From positions 2,232,001 through 2,296,000 of the forward strand of contig JANATF010000003.1 of NCBI GenBank assembly GCA_029449245.1: DNA of 64,000 nt, in the 5' to 3' direction. Source of the DNA: Mortierella alpina (lineage: Eukaryota; Mortierellomycota; Mortierellomycetes; Mortierellales; Mortierellaceae). The notes below the pieces were generated by a model. It did no database searches and was not told the origin of the DNA. It worked only from the letters and a program-made list of their open reading frames with translations. How positions within the stretch are numbered: position 1 is the first letter of the stretch; the number at the start of each line of letters is the position of its first letter. Below are positions 11,108 through 21,518 of the stretch, one piece after another. The position numbers and the translations under genes are program-made.

Positions 11108-11490
11108 TTTGGCGCCTGATCATCCCATTCACTTTTCCAGAGCCCTGGGAGTGTGGTACATCGCGCCAGGCAGTGCTTTCTTGGTTTACTCATTTTCGCG
11201 ATCTGAGTGCGGAATCGACCTTCCCATTGAGATGAGAAGCCTTTGCGAAGCCGAATCTTGCCGAATCTTGCCGAATCTTGAAATTGGTTATAAATGCAAT
11301 TCAAGCAGCTCGGGCGATGGAGCTCGCTCTGGACAAGTCCACCGTATCGACAGCATCGCATTATAAGCACTTCGGCACTAGTCTAGGAGCATCTGCAAGA
11401 TCTCGCCCTGATCGGCCAATGAGAGGCGCCATATGGATGCTATGGCCCATATTCTATGTAGGTGCATGGGAACTCAGGCACAGGCCCATT
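11108..11490 (-). repeat. Array unit B1 (inverted, truncated at the tip)
   Basis: The first inverted copy, cut at GGCGCCA like A4. Read on the minus strand it carries GCTGTCGATACGGTGG and CCTAGACTAG, variants shared with B2 but not with the A copies. The X' linker behind it (11485-11590) contains the TAGAATATGGG variant of the first left-arm X linker, not of the X linker that would be its strict mirror partner. Confidence 0.85.
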
Positions 11491-11589
11491 TTTCTATTTT
11501 TAAGGTTGTGCGCTGTGCAAAATTACATATAATGCTGCAGAAATACTATGCAGCTCACCAGAGATTCCTTACGGGTCGCACTGAGTGCC

Positions 11590-12060
11590 TGGCACTGCTA
11601 CCCAGGCCATAGGGTAGCCATCGGGAGCCATGACATCCCCTAGGCTCTCTTTTTCTGCTACCCCTACCCCAGCTTTAGAAGGCGATTTTAATGTCAGTTT
11701 TTGGCGCCTGATCATCCCATTCACTTTTCCAGAGCCCTGGGAGTGTGGTACATCGCGCTAGGCAGTGCTTTCTTGGTTTACTCATTTTCGCGATCTGAGT
11801 GCGGAATCGACCTTCCCATTGAGATGAGAAGCCATTGCGAAGCCGAATCTTGCCGAATCTTGCCGAATCTTGAAATTGGTTATAAATGCAATTCAAGCAG
11901 CTCGGGCGATGGAGCTCGCTCTGGACAAGTCCACCGTATCGACAGCATCGCATTATAAGCACTTCGGCACTAGTCTAGGAGCATCTGCAAGATCTCGCCC
12001 TGATCGGCCAATGAGAGGCGCCACACGGTTCATATGGCCCATATGAAGGAACATGGGAAC
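11590..12060 (-). repeat. Array unit B2 (inverted)
   Basis: The second inverted copy, nearly identical to B1 including the GCTGTCGATACGG variant and the shortened CCGCACTCAG in place of CCGCAACTCAG. It is followed outward by the Y' linker (AGGAACATGGGAACTC ... CGTTTAGAGTGCTTGG). Confidence 0.85.
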
Positions 12061-12149
12061 TCAGGCACAGCGGGCCAGTGCTTTTTTTAGGTTTGTGCGC
12101 AATGCTAAATGAAATATAATACTGTATAAACGTTTAGAGTGCTTGGCAC

Positions 12150-12640
12150 TGCTACCCAGGCCATAGGGTAGCCATCGGGAGCTATGACATCCCCTAGGGC
12201 TCTCTTTTTCTGCTACTCCGACCCCAGCTCTAGAAGGCGATTCTACTATCAGTTTTTGGCGTCTGATCATCCCATTCGCTTTTTCCAGAGCCCTGGGAGT
12301 GTGGTACATCGCGCCAGGCACTGCTTTCTTGATTTACTCATTTTCGCGATCTGAGTTGCGGAATCGACCTTCCCATTAAGATGAGGAGCCTTTGCGAAGC
12401 CGAATCTTGCCGAATCTTGCCGAATCTTGAAATTGGTTATAAATGCAATTCAAGCAGCTCGGACGATGGAGCTCACTCAGGACAAGTCCACCGTATCGGT
12501 AACATCGCATTATAAGCATTTCCGCACTAGCCGAGGAGCATCTGCAAGATCTCGCCCTGATCGGCCAATGAGAGGTGCGGTATGGCTCCTATGGCCCATA
12601 TGTAGGTGCATGGGAACTCGGGTACGGTGGGCTAGTGCCT
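12150..12640 (-). repeat. Array unit B3 (outermost right copy)
   Basis: The outermost inverted copy. It keeps the usual CCGCAACTCAG and has diverged at several sites (TCGGTAACATCGC, CACTCAGGACAAG). Its outer edge (TGCGGTATGGCTCCTATGG) matches the outer edge of A1 rather than those of the inner copies. Similarity fades at about 12640, and the DUF3712-type gene ends 250 bp further on. Confidence 0.8.
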
Positions 12641-12891
12641 AATTTTCTATGTTTTAGCTTTGCGCGTTTGAATGACAATTGACCTAGCTAGCAAGTGCGC
12701 AGGGTTGTTGCGGTGAGTCCAGTGCTTTCAACGAGCTTTGAGATGGCGAACGTATGCCACGAGCCCCTGCTCTCGTAGAAACCATATAAGCAACTACCTG
12801 CTGGATTTCGACAGCCATTCGAAGATTAAAGTCAGGGTCGACCTGACTTTGTTGTTTATTCCTATAGGTTTTGCTGTGTGCTATATGCTCA

Positions 12892-14670
12892 TCAAGGAAA
12901 AGCTTTCATGATGGAAGCAAAATCGGACCCGACAGCCAATTTGATATCTTCTAGGCCTGCGGCAAGGTTTCCCCAGTCTACAAATCGGTTAATGCCATCA
13001 TTGTTAACAATAACCTTGGCGATCATGTTCAGGTTGATAGGAATGTACTTGTTGGCCGTGCCATAGTTCACGAGGTCTTGCCAGGCGGCCTTTGTCGAGG
13101 CATCAAAAGGACCCGTGAGCGCGACTTTGAAAGCAACGGTTGTGGTACCCGTACCAGAGACCGAGAAGGTCAAGTTGTTCAGGAACGTGAACAACCGATT
13201 GATGCCCGAGCCTGATGGAATGTTGCCTACAGTCACGTAATTGTCCTGTCCTTCGTCAGCGGCAGAGACCATCTGGATAGGGTATCCATAGTAGGGACTC
13301 TGGAACGTGGCAGTGATCTCGACAAGGAAGTCCGAGTTGGTCGAGGGCAAGGTCTTGAGCGACCAGTTCTTGTAAGGCGCCTGTGACATGACGGCTCCTT
13401 CAAAATTCCTGGGCACGACTAGTGGCGACTTGACGGCAGCAAGGCCAGCGTTCAATGCCACGTTGGTCGAGCTCTTGGCATAACCCGTCAAGGTCAAGAC
13501 GCCGTCCGCATTGCCCAGATTGGTCATGAACTCTACTGCTGCCGGATAAGACAGGTCCATGCCCGTGGAGGAGAGGACATAGTTGTTCCCGGGGATCAAA
13601 TTTAGGTTCTTGATCGAGGAGACACCCACGTAGCCACTTGCGGTTGCAGTACTGAAATTGACGTCTCCAAGCTTAAGGCTCAGCTTCGATGGGTTGATAA
13701 TGTTGATGATGGTTGTCATGTAGATGAAATTTGGGGTGTCAAAGTTTGTGTCGATGAGGTACAAGAATTTCATCTGACTTAGGTTGTTCAGTCCATCAAA
13801 GAGAACTGTGGTTTTGAAGCCGATGCCGGGAATTGTCATACGCCCAAAGATGCCCAGGTTGAGTTGAGCGTCGACGGTGCCTTGAAGGGTGACCGGATGT
13901 GAAGTCTTGGTTGACAGCGCAGAGATAAAGCCGGAGAAGGCTGCATGCGCGTCTGTGAAGACGCTAAGAGTCGTCGACGGGAAGGACGTCGTCAACGTAG
14001 ATCCACTAACTTTGGCGGAGCTCCAGGGTGTCTCGATGCTTCCAATTTGAACATTGTTATCCTATGAAGAACCGTAAAAGTGCGTGGATATTTAGACACT
14101 CGGATCTGCCTCTCCTGGCGCGTTTTAGTGCGTTTGTCGTGCAGCGTCAGTTACTTACCACAAGAATGATGTGTTGTTTGATGAAGTCGATGGGAAGTTC
14201 AATACCCGGCAAGCTTATCATGGAGGCGATAACAGAGTTGGACGACGTGGTGGGAGCCCAAGGGTTGGCAGGGGTGAAGTCCATTGACATTTGATCGATA
14301 TTGATTTGCTTGATAAGGCCTGTGTTAATCTGTGAAGGTAGAAAAGGTGAATGAGAGTCTATCAAGAAATGTCAGAGCCGCAGAGGATCTGGTTGACCAA
14401 TGAAATGATGGTTATTACGGCGACCGCTGCTTGACAACTTCCAGGCCAGGCACCGGTGAAAATGAGGCTATGGTACGAGCGCAAGATTATTTTGTGATGA
14501 ATAAAACTTGAGCTGAGTATAGTAGGAGCAGCCTGTTTTCAGCATGCGCTTTACCCAACAAAGCATGCCACAATTCGATCTGTCGCGCCATCGCGTTTTT
14601 CGACAGGAGCGGAAGCGGCGAGTGAGGCGACAGCGGCTGCCAAGGCAACGATTTTCAAGGAGATTCTCAT
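12892..14670 (-). CDS. Secreted DUF3712-type protein
   Basis: Read on the minus strand. Exon 1 (about 14555-14670) encodes a clear signal peptide (MRISLKIVALAAAVASLAASA) and a Kex2-like site (PVEKR). Exon 2 is 14159-14329 and exon 3 is 12892-14061, both phase 0 and in frame with each other (IILV|DNNVQIG). The exon 1-2 junction is uncertain: the best-looking donor (GG|GTAAAG) is out of phase with exon 2, so a weaker donor or a small extra exon may be used. The mature protein of roughly 480 residues contains repeated all-beta segments (QINIDQMSMDFTPANPWAPTTSS; FSTATASGYVGVSSIKNLNL; TFSVSGTGTTTVAFKVALTGPFDAS) typical of fungal DUF3712 proteins, which resemble LEA-like/vacuolar tandem folds. No GPI tail is seen. 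Function is unknown. Confidence 0.78.
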
Positions 14671-16117
14671 TCTTGTCGACGCGTGTAGACCAGAGGTGAT
14701 ACGAAGGGTATGCGGGCGAGGGCAGAAGGAAAGGGACCTGGGAAGACTGATGCTGGGAGATGGATGATCTAAAAAAGAAATGATTACTGGCGCTCGCTGT
14801 CATTATATACAGTCTGTCTGTCGTGTCCTCAACGCAAGCGACGTCTTATGGAGGGAGGGCGTTTCGATCGTCGCGTTTGTTCCGTGTTGCATGTGGGGGG
14901 ATAAGGTACAAGAGATGGATGGGCCTGGATGACTAAAGCAAAAGCTGAAAAAGTGGCCTGTTGCTCCTTCTCGAGCTCTGACTCCACTCAACAGTACGAA
15001 ACCTCACGCTTGAGCGACAAACACCAACATAGAGTTCGTTAATTGCGTCTGCAGGTCCCGCTTAGTTCGTATCACAAACATTTCCATCAGATGGGCCTCT
15101 TGACCTTGTTTTCGCCGTCCGCAACAACCACAACCCAGGCAAGGCGACAATGGCCTTCATGTTGGCGCGTGTGTACTCGTCTTTCTCCACTGATTCTCCA
15201 CTACTTTGCCCATATCCGGTCGCCATGATATCGTGTTCTCTCCGCTTGTGTGCGGCTGAGTACATGGGCAATTTTCATCCAACGATAGCATATCCAAGAG
15301 CGCAAAAGGATCTGAGAGAGCAATTGCCTGTTTACGTTCATCTACCAAGGTTTTTAAGATTCGCAAGATCGCCTACAAAAACGCCGAAATACCAAGGTAC
15401 GCCAACGACACGCATAGGGAGGAGTCAGCATCTTCTCGTGAGAAGGCTGCCTCTTCGGCACGGACGCAGCTTTTCTGCCCCTACAGGTCAGCGTGAACCC
15501 TTCCCACATGTTAAAGTACAGGGTGTTTCTCGTTTACAAGACGCGACAGGAAAAACCAGAACTGTGGAGGAGCAATGCACAGTGTGACAGTAAACATCAT
15601 TTATAATCCTGTATTCACGCGGGGATGCAACGGCCCACAGAAGGGGACCGTGTCCTTCGGATGCATCAACGAGTTCATCAACTTGTTTGTGCGCATTGCA
15701 ACAAGTGAATCTTCGATGGAAAATGGTTAGCCCATCAGTGGACGTTGTATACACCCTAAAGTGATCCAGAGGTCGATGAAAAGAAGGACAGCTTACTAAG
15801 GCGACAATTTCGACAAGGGATGGGGAGGGTAGAAGTGGTGCAGTTTGAGACAGCCTGAAATCTATCCCGATTCGATACGCTCGTATAGCATTGATCCCGC
15901 CTTTCCTCCCTCCTGCGGGTGCTCTTGTAACGATTCACGGCCGCGCTGGCAGAACGTCTTCATCCAGAGATGGTGTGATTTTTCCCAAGTCCACGATTCA
16001 ATGCGTGGAATTGAAGTCGTTATCGTGACGAACGTTCCAGTGTCATTTATTGTTTGCCATGCTGATATATGTACTCGAGTTGGTTCTAATTGCTCCTTTC
16101 CTTGGTGTTGAGATAAT
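14671..16117. other. Spacer with unresolved coding-like sequence
   Basis: About 1.45 kb with no recognised gene. The frame at 15260-15496 is open (contains STKVFKIRKIAYKNAEIPRY and ends CPYRSA). Removing 15487 to about 15536 as an intron would join it to a further open stretch (MHSVTVNIIYNPVFTRG ... INEFINLFVRIATSESS) up to about 15726. Another protein-like stretch (DPEVDEKKDSLLRRQFRQGM ... VVQFETA, about 15757-15858) is in a different frame. Other frames of the same DNA are also open, on both strands. I cannot tell a real small multi-exon gene from a decayed one. Confidence 0.3.
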
Positions 16118-17093
16118 TTAGTAGGTGTAAACATGCTTGGCGACAAATTCCCTTGCAGCCTTTGATCCCTTGTCGTGGTACACTGCTCCTACAATTGCCT
16201 CCATGGTGTGTGCCAAAACGGTATCCTCTCCCACTTTTGAGTCTGGTGATGACTATAGTTCATCAAAAAGTGACAATGGTTAGATACGGATGCGGATGTT
16301 GAATACCCACGTCTTCATTTTCCTACTCGTTTTCATCTTAAAAAAAGACGGATTTGGTGACCCAACATATCCATTCTTCTTACCGAAGGGGACTTCCAAC
16401 GCATGACTTCATTGACGCCCATCGATCTTGCGACCTTGGCCAACTTCTCCGAGCTGAGCGAAATAGCGACAGACGACCGCAGCGTCTTGTTCGACTTTGC
16501 TTTATCCCAGTTCCTTTCCGTGACATGAAGCTCCAAGAATGTGCGTCCTATGAAGTGAAAAAAGGAGACAGATTGTCCTTCGTTAAAGCTGTTTTCCGAG
16601 ACACTGTCGTGGTTGCTTCCTGAAATCCTTTCAAGTGCCTGTAGTGAAGTGGTGTGTCTCCTACCCAAAAGGCCAAGCTTTTCATTTGTGGGTACCGTTC
16701 CGTGAGCAAATGACTTGTGGGTGACAGACTGGGTCATGAGCGAAGGGTCTGAGAAGTCGAAGCCGAGACGCTGGAAGACAGCGCTGACCTTCTCATTGTC
16801 CGAGGAGGTGCTGTAAGTACGAGCCTCATAGTTGATGCCTATTGAGTTCAGAGCATGACATTGCGTTCCACGGGGAGACAGAAGGGTCAGTGTTGTCTCT
16901 CAAGGCGCATGTCGCCATCTCACTGCGTTCCTGGGCAATGGTTCTTCCATTGTGACATGCGTTAGTCCTGCATAGTTCTGCGTGGCCCTGCATCGCTGTG
17001 GATAAAATCCCGAAAAGAAAATGTGGTTTGCTTACAACGGCTGATGCAGCTAGCTGCACGAGCGGGCTTCAAGGCAGACACTCTTTGAAGCAT
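16118..17093 (-). CDS. Mitochondrial large-subunit ribosomal protein mL57-like (RNase III fold)
   Basis: Minus-strand, at least four exons. Exon 1 (17036-17093) encodes a basic, hydroxylated N-terminus (MLQRVSALKPARAASCIS) typical of a mitochondrial presequence. Later exons give ARTYSTSSDNEKVSAVFQRLGFDF, LMTQSVTHKSFAHG, GRTFLELHVTERNWDK, LAKVARSMGVNEVMRWK, and the last exon EDTVLAHTMEAIVGAVYHDKG. These match the helices of an RNase III domain (HKSF and the ExxxxAxVGAVY region), but the acidic catalytic signature is poorly kept and no dsRNA-binding domain follows. That profile fits the structural mitoribosome proteins Mrpl15/mL57 better than mL44/Mrpl3 (which has a dsRBD) or an active RNase III. 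Intermediate exon limits were not fixed base by base. Confidence 0.7.
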
Positions 17094-17337
17094 TCTTGTT
17101 TGTGTGTGTGTGAGTGAGGATGGGAGAATGCGAGAATGAGGTTGTTGTTGATCCCCTCTCACAGCCCAAGTCGGTGCGTTACAAGCCACATTGTTTACCA
17201 AGACACGGATTTTTATTCCACTGATACTTCGGCTTGGTCGCCTACGATCGCTGCTGTTGTTTAATTGTAAGCAGCGACGTCCGGGCGGGATATATCCAAA
17301 AGTAGGCGGCTGTCATTGTGAAACTCCTCCGAGAGGC

Positions 17338-19423
17338 TTAAGGAAGGGGTTCGTCGCTGTTCGAGATCCGGTTGAGGTGCAGATATACATCTGTCCCGTA
17401 TCTGAGTTGCAGGGCAATTGGCACAGGTAAGCATTGAGAATACGAGTGGGGAGTAGTCAAAAGGGCAGTTCAATCGTCAAGACTTACCCTTCCATCGAGA
17501 TCAGCTTGAGGTCGCCTCCAAAATATCTTGCGTACAGCCTGCTTATTGGGAGGCCATATCCAAATCCAGCCATAGGCGCCTTAAAGTCAGACTTGTCAAA
17601 CGTGGGGTCCAAATGCTGCGATGGTGCAGTCGTGTACATGTAAGTCCACACGAGTGGCACACCACTGCGAGGGATTCCACCGCCTTCGTCCGAGATCTTG
17701 ATGGCGATATCCTTGTTACGTCAGAGACAGATGTTTTGCCTTTGGGTTAGCACATAACTATCAGGCAACTGAGGAAAGGCAATATCGACTTCATGCTTGT
17801 TACCTCTTTGCCCTGAGCAACAATCAGCTTGATGGGTGGGTATTCGTCGCATTCTGTTCCGTATTGTTCCACGACCGCGCGGAGGGAGTTCTTTAGCAGC
17901 TCAAACAGCATGTGGCTCAAGTGGGAAGGCACATACATGAACTCCAGGTCCTTTTTGCAGTGTAAATGAACCTCGGGTCCGCGGAATAGGCCGTAATAGT
18001 CTTCGCAGATAAACTTTGCATTGTCGATCGCTTCCTGTGCCATGTCAGCCAAGTTGGTCTTTGTGCAAATAATGCCCACATAATCCTTTCGGGAAGGGCC
18101 CTTATTCAAGGCAATATGTTGGCCTACCGTATAGGGAGTGTATTAGCGAAAGCACTCCTGGAACGCATCCAGATGAACAGCATAGAGATATATCCCATCG
18201 ATCCCGAGAAAGCGAGGGTTGCTTACCGATCAGCATACGGATCCCGATACGCGACATGTAAAACCTATCAAGAAAAGCTTGCACATCCGTGTCAACGATG
18301 TGTGATCGCTTTGCTTGCTTGAACTCGAGGATTCCCTGCGCTATATAATGCAGCGCGAGTGTTAGTGTGGGATAAATTAAATAGATTTGGGACCGCCTTG
18401 ATCGTCCTAGAAAATTGAAGACCGACGGGAAAAAAGGGCCAGAAGGCATTGAATTGCGCCATTGGCACCGTCATCTCCTCCTCTTCTCCCACGCTCGCCC
18501 ACTGCCGTTCGGATGCCACTCCACACCTGCAGCACAATCCAATTGCTAGCTGATTTGAGCACTCACCGACGGTGGTTACAACAGGGTCATGCCGGCGTTT
18601 CACAGCCTCGATCATCTTCGTGAACCGCTCGTTATAAGAGTGCATCTCGGCAGGCCACTCTGCACCGTCCATAGCACTGTGATATCTATTTCATGTTGTT
18701 CAATAGTGTCGTCAGTTCAGTGCTCGGTTCAATCGTCATTCCTGAAGCCAACGCCCCAGTTGGTTTAGGAGGCATTTACCTGTGCGAAAGTGAGACACCT
18801 TTGCGACCGTTAGTGTTGATGCCGTTAGGCATGGCCAGGTTAGGCGAGTTTTCAGGTAAGGCTTGCATCTCCGACTGCCTGTTCATGCTTTTGGCCATCT
18901 CCTTGAGCCCGGGTGTCATTTCTCGGTTAGGGAACTCGACCAGGTCCTGTTTATCAGCGAGCCGATAATAAAGTGGCATTCAAGGAAGTGTCAGCGGGGC
19001 AGCCAGGGCACGCGATACACAAAACAGTTACAGTGTAACAAAACTTTAGAGCTGCGAGGTGACGACGGTACCTGGAAGGACTGGGCGTACCAGTTTTTGA
19101 CGCGGATGATCGAAGGCATGTCGCTCAAGTTGTGAGGGAGCTCCTCCAGTTCCTTGACTCTATGAGCGAGTCGGATGGGTAGCTCCTCCGATAAGAACTG
19201 ACTTGCCTTGAACAAGGTACCCTGCGTCGGGTTCTGGCCTGTGAATTAACCAAGAAGCTCTAATTAGCACGCGCTCGCCATCTGTGGTTCTTTTTTTTGA
19301 CGTCGCAGTTTGACTGCGATAGTTCTCACCGAACATGACCATCTGCCTCAACGAGACGCCAGTCTGAGGGAAGGTCGCAAAGTGCTTGATCTTCTCGGAC
19401 AACTGCGAGCTGATCCTGTACAT
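17338..19423 (-). CDS. Mitochondrial pyruvate dehydrogenase (acetyl-transferring) kinase
   Basis: PDKs phosphorylate the E1-alpha subunit of pyruvate dehydrogenase in the mitochondrial matrix and switch it off. Eight minus-strand exons can be chained in phase: from [32 protein letters not shown], through [36 protein letters not shown] (the conserved R-M-L-x-x-Q-H segment), to [13 protein letters not shown] (N-box), [12 protein letters not shown] (G1 box), [20 protein letters not shown] (G2 box) and YGTDVYLHL, a typical PDK ending. An insert ([17 protein letters not shown]) lengthens the N-terminal helical domain. The start is placed at 19423; the frame is open upstream to 19669, but that part is low-complexity and contains no sensible extension. 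Branched-chain ketoacid dehydrogenase kinase is the alternative; the RMLIGQH context favours PDK. Confidence 0.9.
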
Positions 19424-19841
19424 GCTGGCTGGCTGTGCGGAGAATGCCTGGGAACAAGAGGTGAGGAAAGAGCGACAGCGAGGGAGAGAAAAAGAGAGAG
19501 AGTGGGGAGGTCGGAGCGAGCTGAGTATGCAGGCGAGCTCGAGGGTGCTCGTGATATAAGGCTGAAGAGAGACCGAGGATGGGGTGGAGATGGATGGGTG
19601 TGCGTGCAAGGGGAGGAAAGAATGCGAAAGCAATGTGCAGGTCTGCGTGTCGCGGTTGGCAATTTTCATACGCTGGGTACCCCGGATTCCTCAGTGACTC
19701 GAGCGCGACGGAGTGGCACGCCCTTAAGTGTCTCTCGATCGCATGAAAACACAGGCCAGGGAGAGTAGAAAAACCGTTGGGGCGAACAAGAGCTGCATCA
19801 CATCCTTCCACTCACCTCCATTTCGCATCCCACCTCCCATC
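19424..19841. promoter_or_regulatory. Divergent promoter region, PDK gene / 3-hydroxyacyl-CoA dehydratase gene
   Basis: The two genes start in opposite directions 418 bp apart, so both promoters must lie here or overlap the transcripts. The left part is purine-rich on the plus strand (gagggagagaaaaagagagagagt), equivalent to a CT-rich leader for the PDK gene. No TATA element can be singled out with confidence. Confidence 0.5.
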
Positions 19842-20882
19842 ATGGCCAAGACAACTAGCCAGCCGCGCGTTTCCGGTGCGTCATTCACTCTAAATAGTCC
19901 AACAAAGTCGACCGCAGAGTTCACGCACGCCTGCTAATGCAAACTTGTCATTGCTTCCTCGAAATTAGGCTCAGGAAAGAAGGCCTCGAAGCCTGTCCAC
20001 CCTATTATCAACCTCTACCTGATTGCCTACAACTGGGCCTCGTTCGCCGCATGGTCCTACGTGCTTGTTCAGACTGTTAGGACCCTTCTTGAGACTGGAT
20101 ACGACTACACCAAGGTTTATGCTGTTGTGGGAGATCACCTCGTTTGGGTCCAGACCGCTGCCTTGCTTGAGGTCTTCCACTCACTCTTTGGATTCGTCAA
20201 GTCGCCTGTTGGTACCACGGCCATGCAGGTTGCTTCTCGCCTTTTGCTTGTTTGGGGCATTTGCACTTTGTTCCCTGTCGCTGAGGTAATATACCGGTGA
20301 CTATTCGCATCTCCACTTTTATCCGTAGTAGACTTTTCTACATACTAATTGGTATCATGTACATTTAGGTTCGCTCATACTGGGCATTCACCACCATGAC
20401 TATTGCCTGGTGCATCACCGAGTGCATTCGCTATGCCTACTACGCTCTGAACCTGGTGAACTTGGGACCCTCCTGGTTGATCTGGTGCCGGTATGACTTT
20501 TTATATCCGATTTGAAAGCACGAATTCCTCATGGATCAAAGCCCAATGGATTTTCTGACCGTAAACCCCCCTACAAATTTTCCCTTTAGTTACACCTTCT
20601 TCTACATCCTCTATCCCGTCGGAGCCGGAAGCGAGGCCATTGAGATCTACCAGTCTCTTCCTTTTGCTCACACTATCCACCCAGGATACTACTATTTCTT
20701 GTGTGCCATGCTCTGCATTTACCCTCCAGGTACGAACCATGTGAATGCTTTGATATTTTGAGTTATGGACGTTGTGCTCATGGAAAACATCTGTTTCTGT
20801 AGGTTTCTTTGTCATGTACACTCACATGATGGGCCAGCGCAAGCGTTACCTTGCACCCAAGAAAAGCACGAAGGCCGAATAA
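19842..20882 (+). CDS. PHS1: Very-long-chain (3R)-3-hydroxyacyl-CoA dehydratase (PTPLA/Phs1 family)
   Basis: This ER enzyme removes water from 3-hydroxyacyl-CoA in the third step of very-long-chain fatty acid elongation. Five exons (19842-19875, 19969-20285, 20369-20490, 20590-20729, 20803-20882) give exactly 230 residues, close to the usual family size. The six-membrane-segment pattern is seen (YLIAYNWASFAAWSYVLV; VWVQTAALLEVFHSLFGFV; VASRLLLVWGICTLFPV; AWCITECIRYAYYAL; FFYILYPVGAGSE; YYYFLCAMLCIYPPGFFVMY). The catalytic Tyr and Glu of the family are both present in YPVGAGSE, and the conserved LLEVFHSLFG and WCITECIRYAYY motifs are intact. The C-terminus is Lys-rich (KKSTKAE), compatible with ER retention although not a strict KKXX. 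Confidence 0.95.
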
Positions 20883-21518
20883 GGCGCGCAACATTTTTCC
20901 ATCACTTTATGGCCAATGCATGCATTAAAGAGAGCTCTCCGGAGTTCTGTATCGATTATCGCCCCCCACTTGATAAGTCAGTTTATTCCTTCGCCAACAC
21001 GCGTATTGCACTTCATGGACGCTATTCGTATGTCTGTCCACGCACTGGGTTCACATACAGCTGCTGGCGTGGTGGCTCAGTGCGTCGTTGAAGACACTTC
21101 AGTTTCCAAGCGCGTCTTGTGTCCATCAACGCCATCTTTGGCAGCCGCGCGAAGGCTAATCGTATGCATCTCCCGGGCTTTCGTGGACCTGGCGTCTCTG
21201 TCAGCTCAAATACCCATGCGGCTCGCGGTGAAATCTTCTTTTCTACAGAAGTCCCTGAAAGAAAGGAAGATTGCAGCCGCCTTGCTTTGCCGCTTGTCCT
21301 CGAGATTTGATTGGCAGAGAGAGGACGTGAATGAGAGCGCGCCCTTTTTTTCTGTCGTCTCACAAGGCTCTCATTTTTACAGCAGCAGCTTTTGTTCAGC
21401 AGCCCCACAGTCTTTTCCTTCTTTCATCAATCCCATCAGTCTCATCAACATCGTCCAACACAGCAACTTTAGCGTACTCTTAGAAGTCTTGATAAGTTTG
21501 CAATCAACAAGGAACCCC
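20883..21518 (+). promoter_or_regulatory. Leader/promoter region of the Bqt4-like gene
   Basis: About 640 bp between the dehydratase stop and the chosen ATG. The downstream frame is open back to 20916, but this extension is compositionally odd (Ser/Leu/Arg mix without the acidic character of the gene) and the ATG at 21519 is preceded by CAAGGAACCCC and starts the conserved protein. The stretch is best read as 5' leader and promoter. Confidence 0.5.

Larger units (their letters stand above)
8565..12640. repeat. 4-kb palindromic repeat array (4 direct + 3 inverted units around a core)
   Basis: Seven related units of about 0.55-0.59 kb fill this stretch. Copies A1-A4 (8565-10640) read on the plus strand; copies B1-B3 (11108-12640) are the reverse complement. 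Successive CTTATAAT..CGATGCT landmarks sit near 8654, 9236, 9791 and 10379, and their inverted forms near 11366, 11958 and 12515, giving steps of 582, 555, 588 and 592, 557 bp. Units are joined by two alternating linkers: X (with CACTCAGTGCGACCCGT) and Y (with CACTCTAAACG). The order is A1-X-A2-Y-A3-X-A4-core-B1-X'-B2-Y'-B3. No transposase or other coding domain is visible; the small open frames inside are the same frame repeated per copy. A 4-kb imperfect inverted repeat could fold as a hairpin or cruciform. Confidence 0.93.

Noticed and set aside
8649-12321. A dozen open frames of 60-110 codons in the repeat array (e.g. starting MLIMRCYRCGG or MKLVINAIQAARTIEL)
   Set aside because: They are the same few frames recurring once per repeat copy on both strands, with frame breaks between copies and no recognisable domain.
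19424-19669. Upstream start for the pyruvate dehydrogenase kinase
   Set aside because: The added residues are His/Ser/Pro low complexity, not an amphipathic presequence, and would use up most of the divergent promoter.
20916-21518. N-terminal extension of the Bqt4-like protein by 201 codons
   Set aside because: The extension is unlike the rest of the protein and reaches almost to the previous stop; the ATG at 21519 fits the conserved start better.
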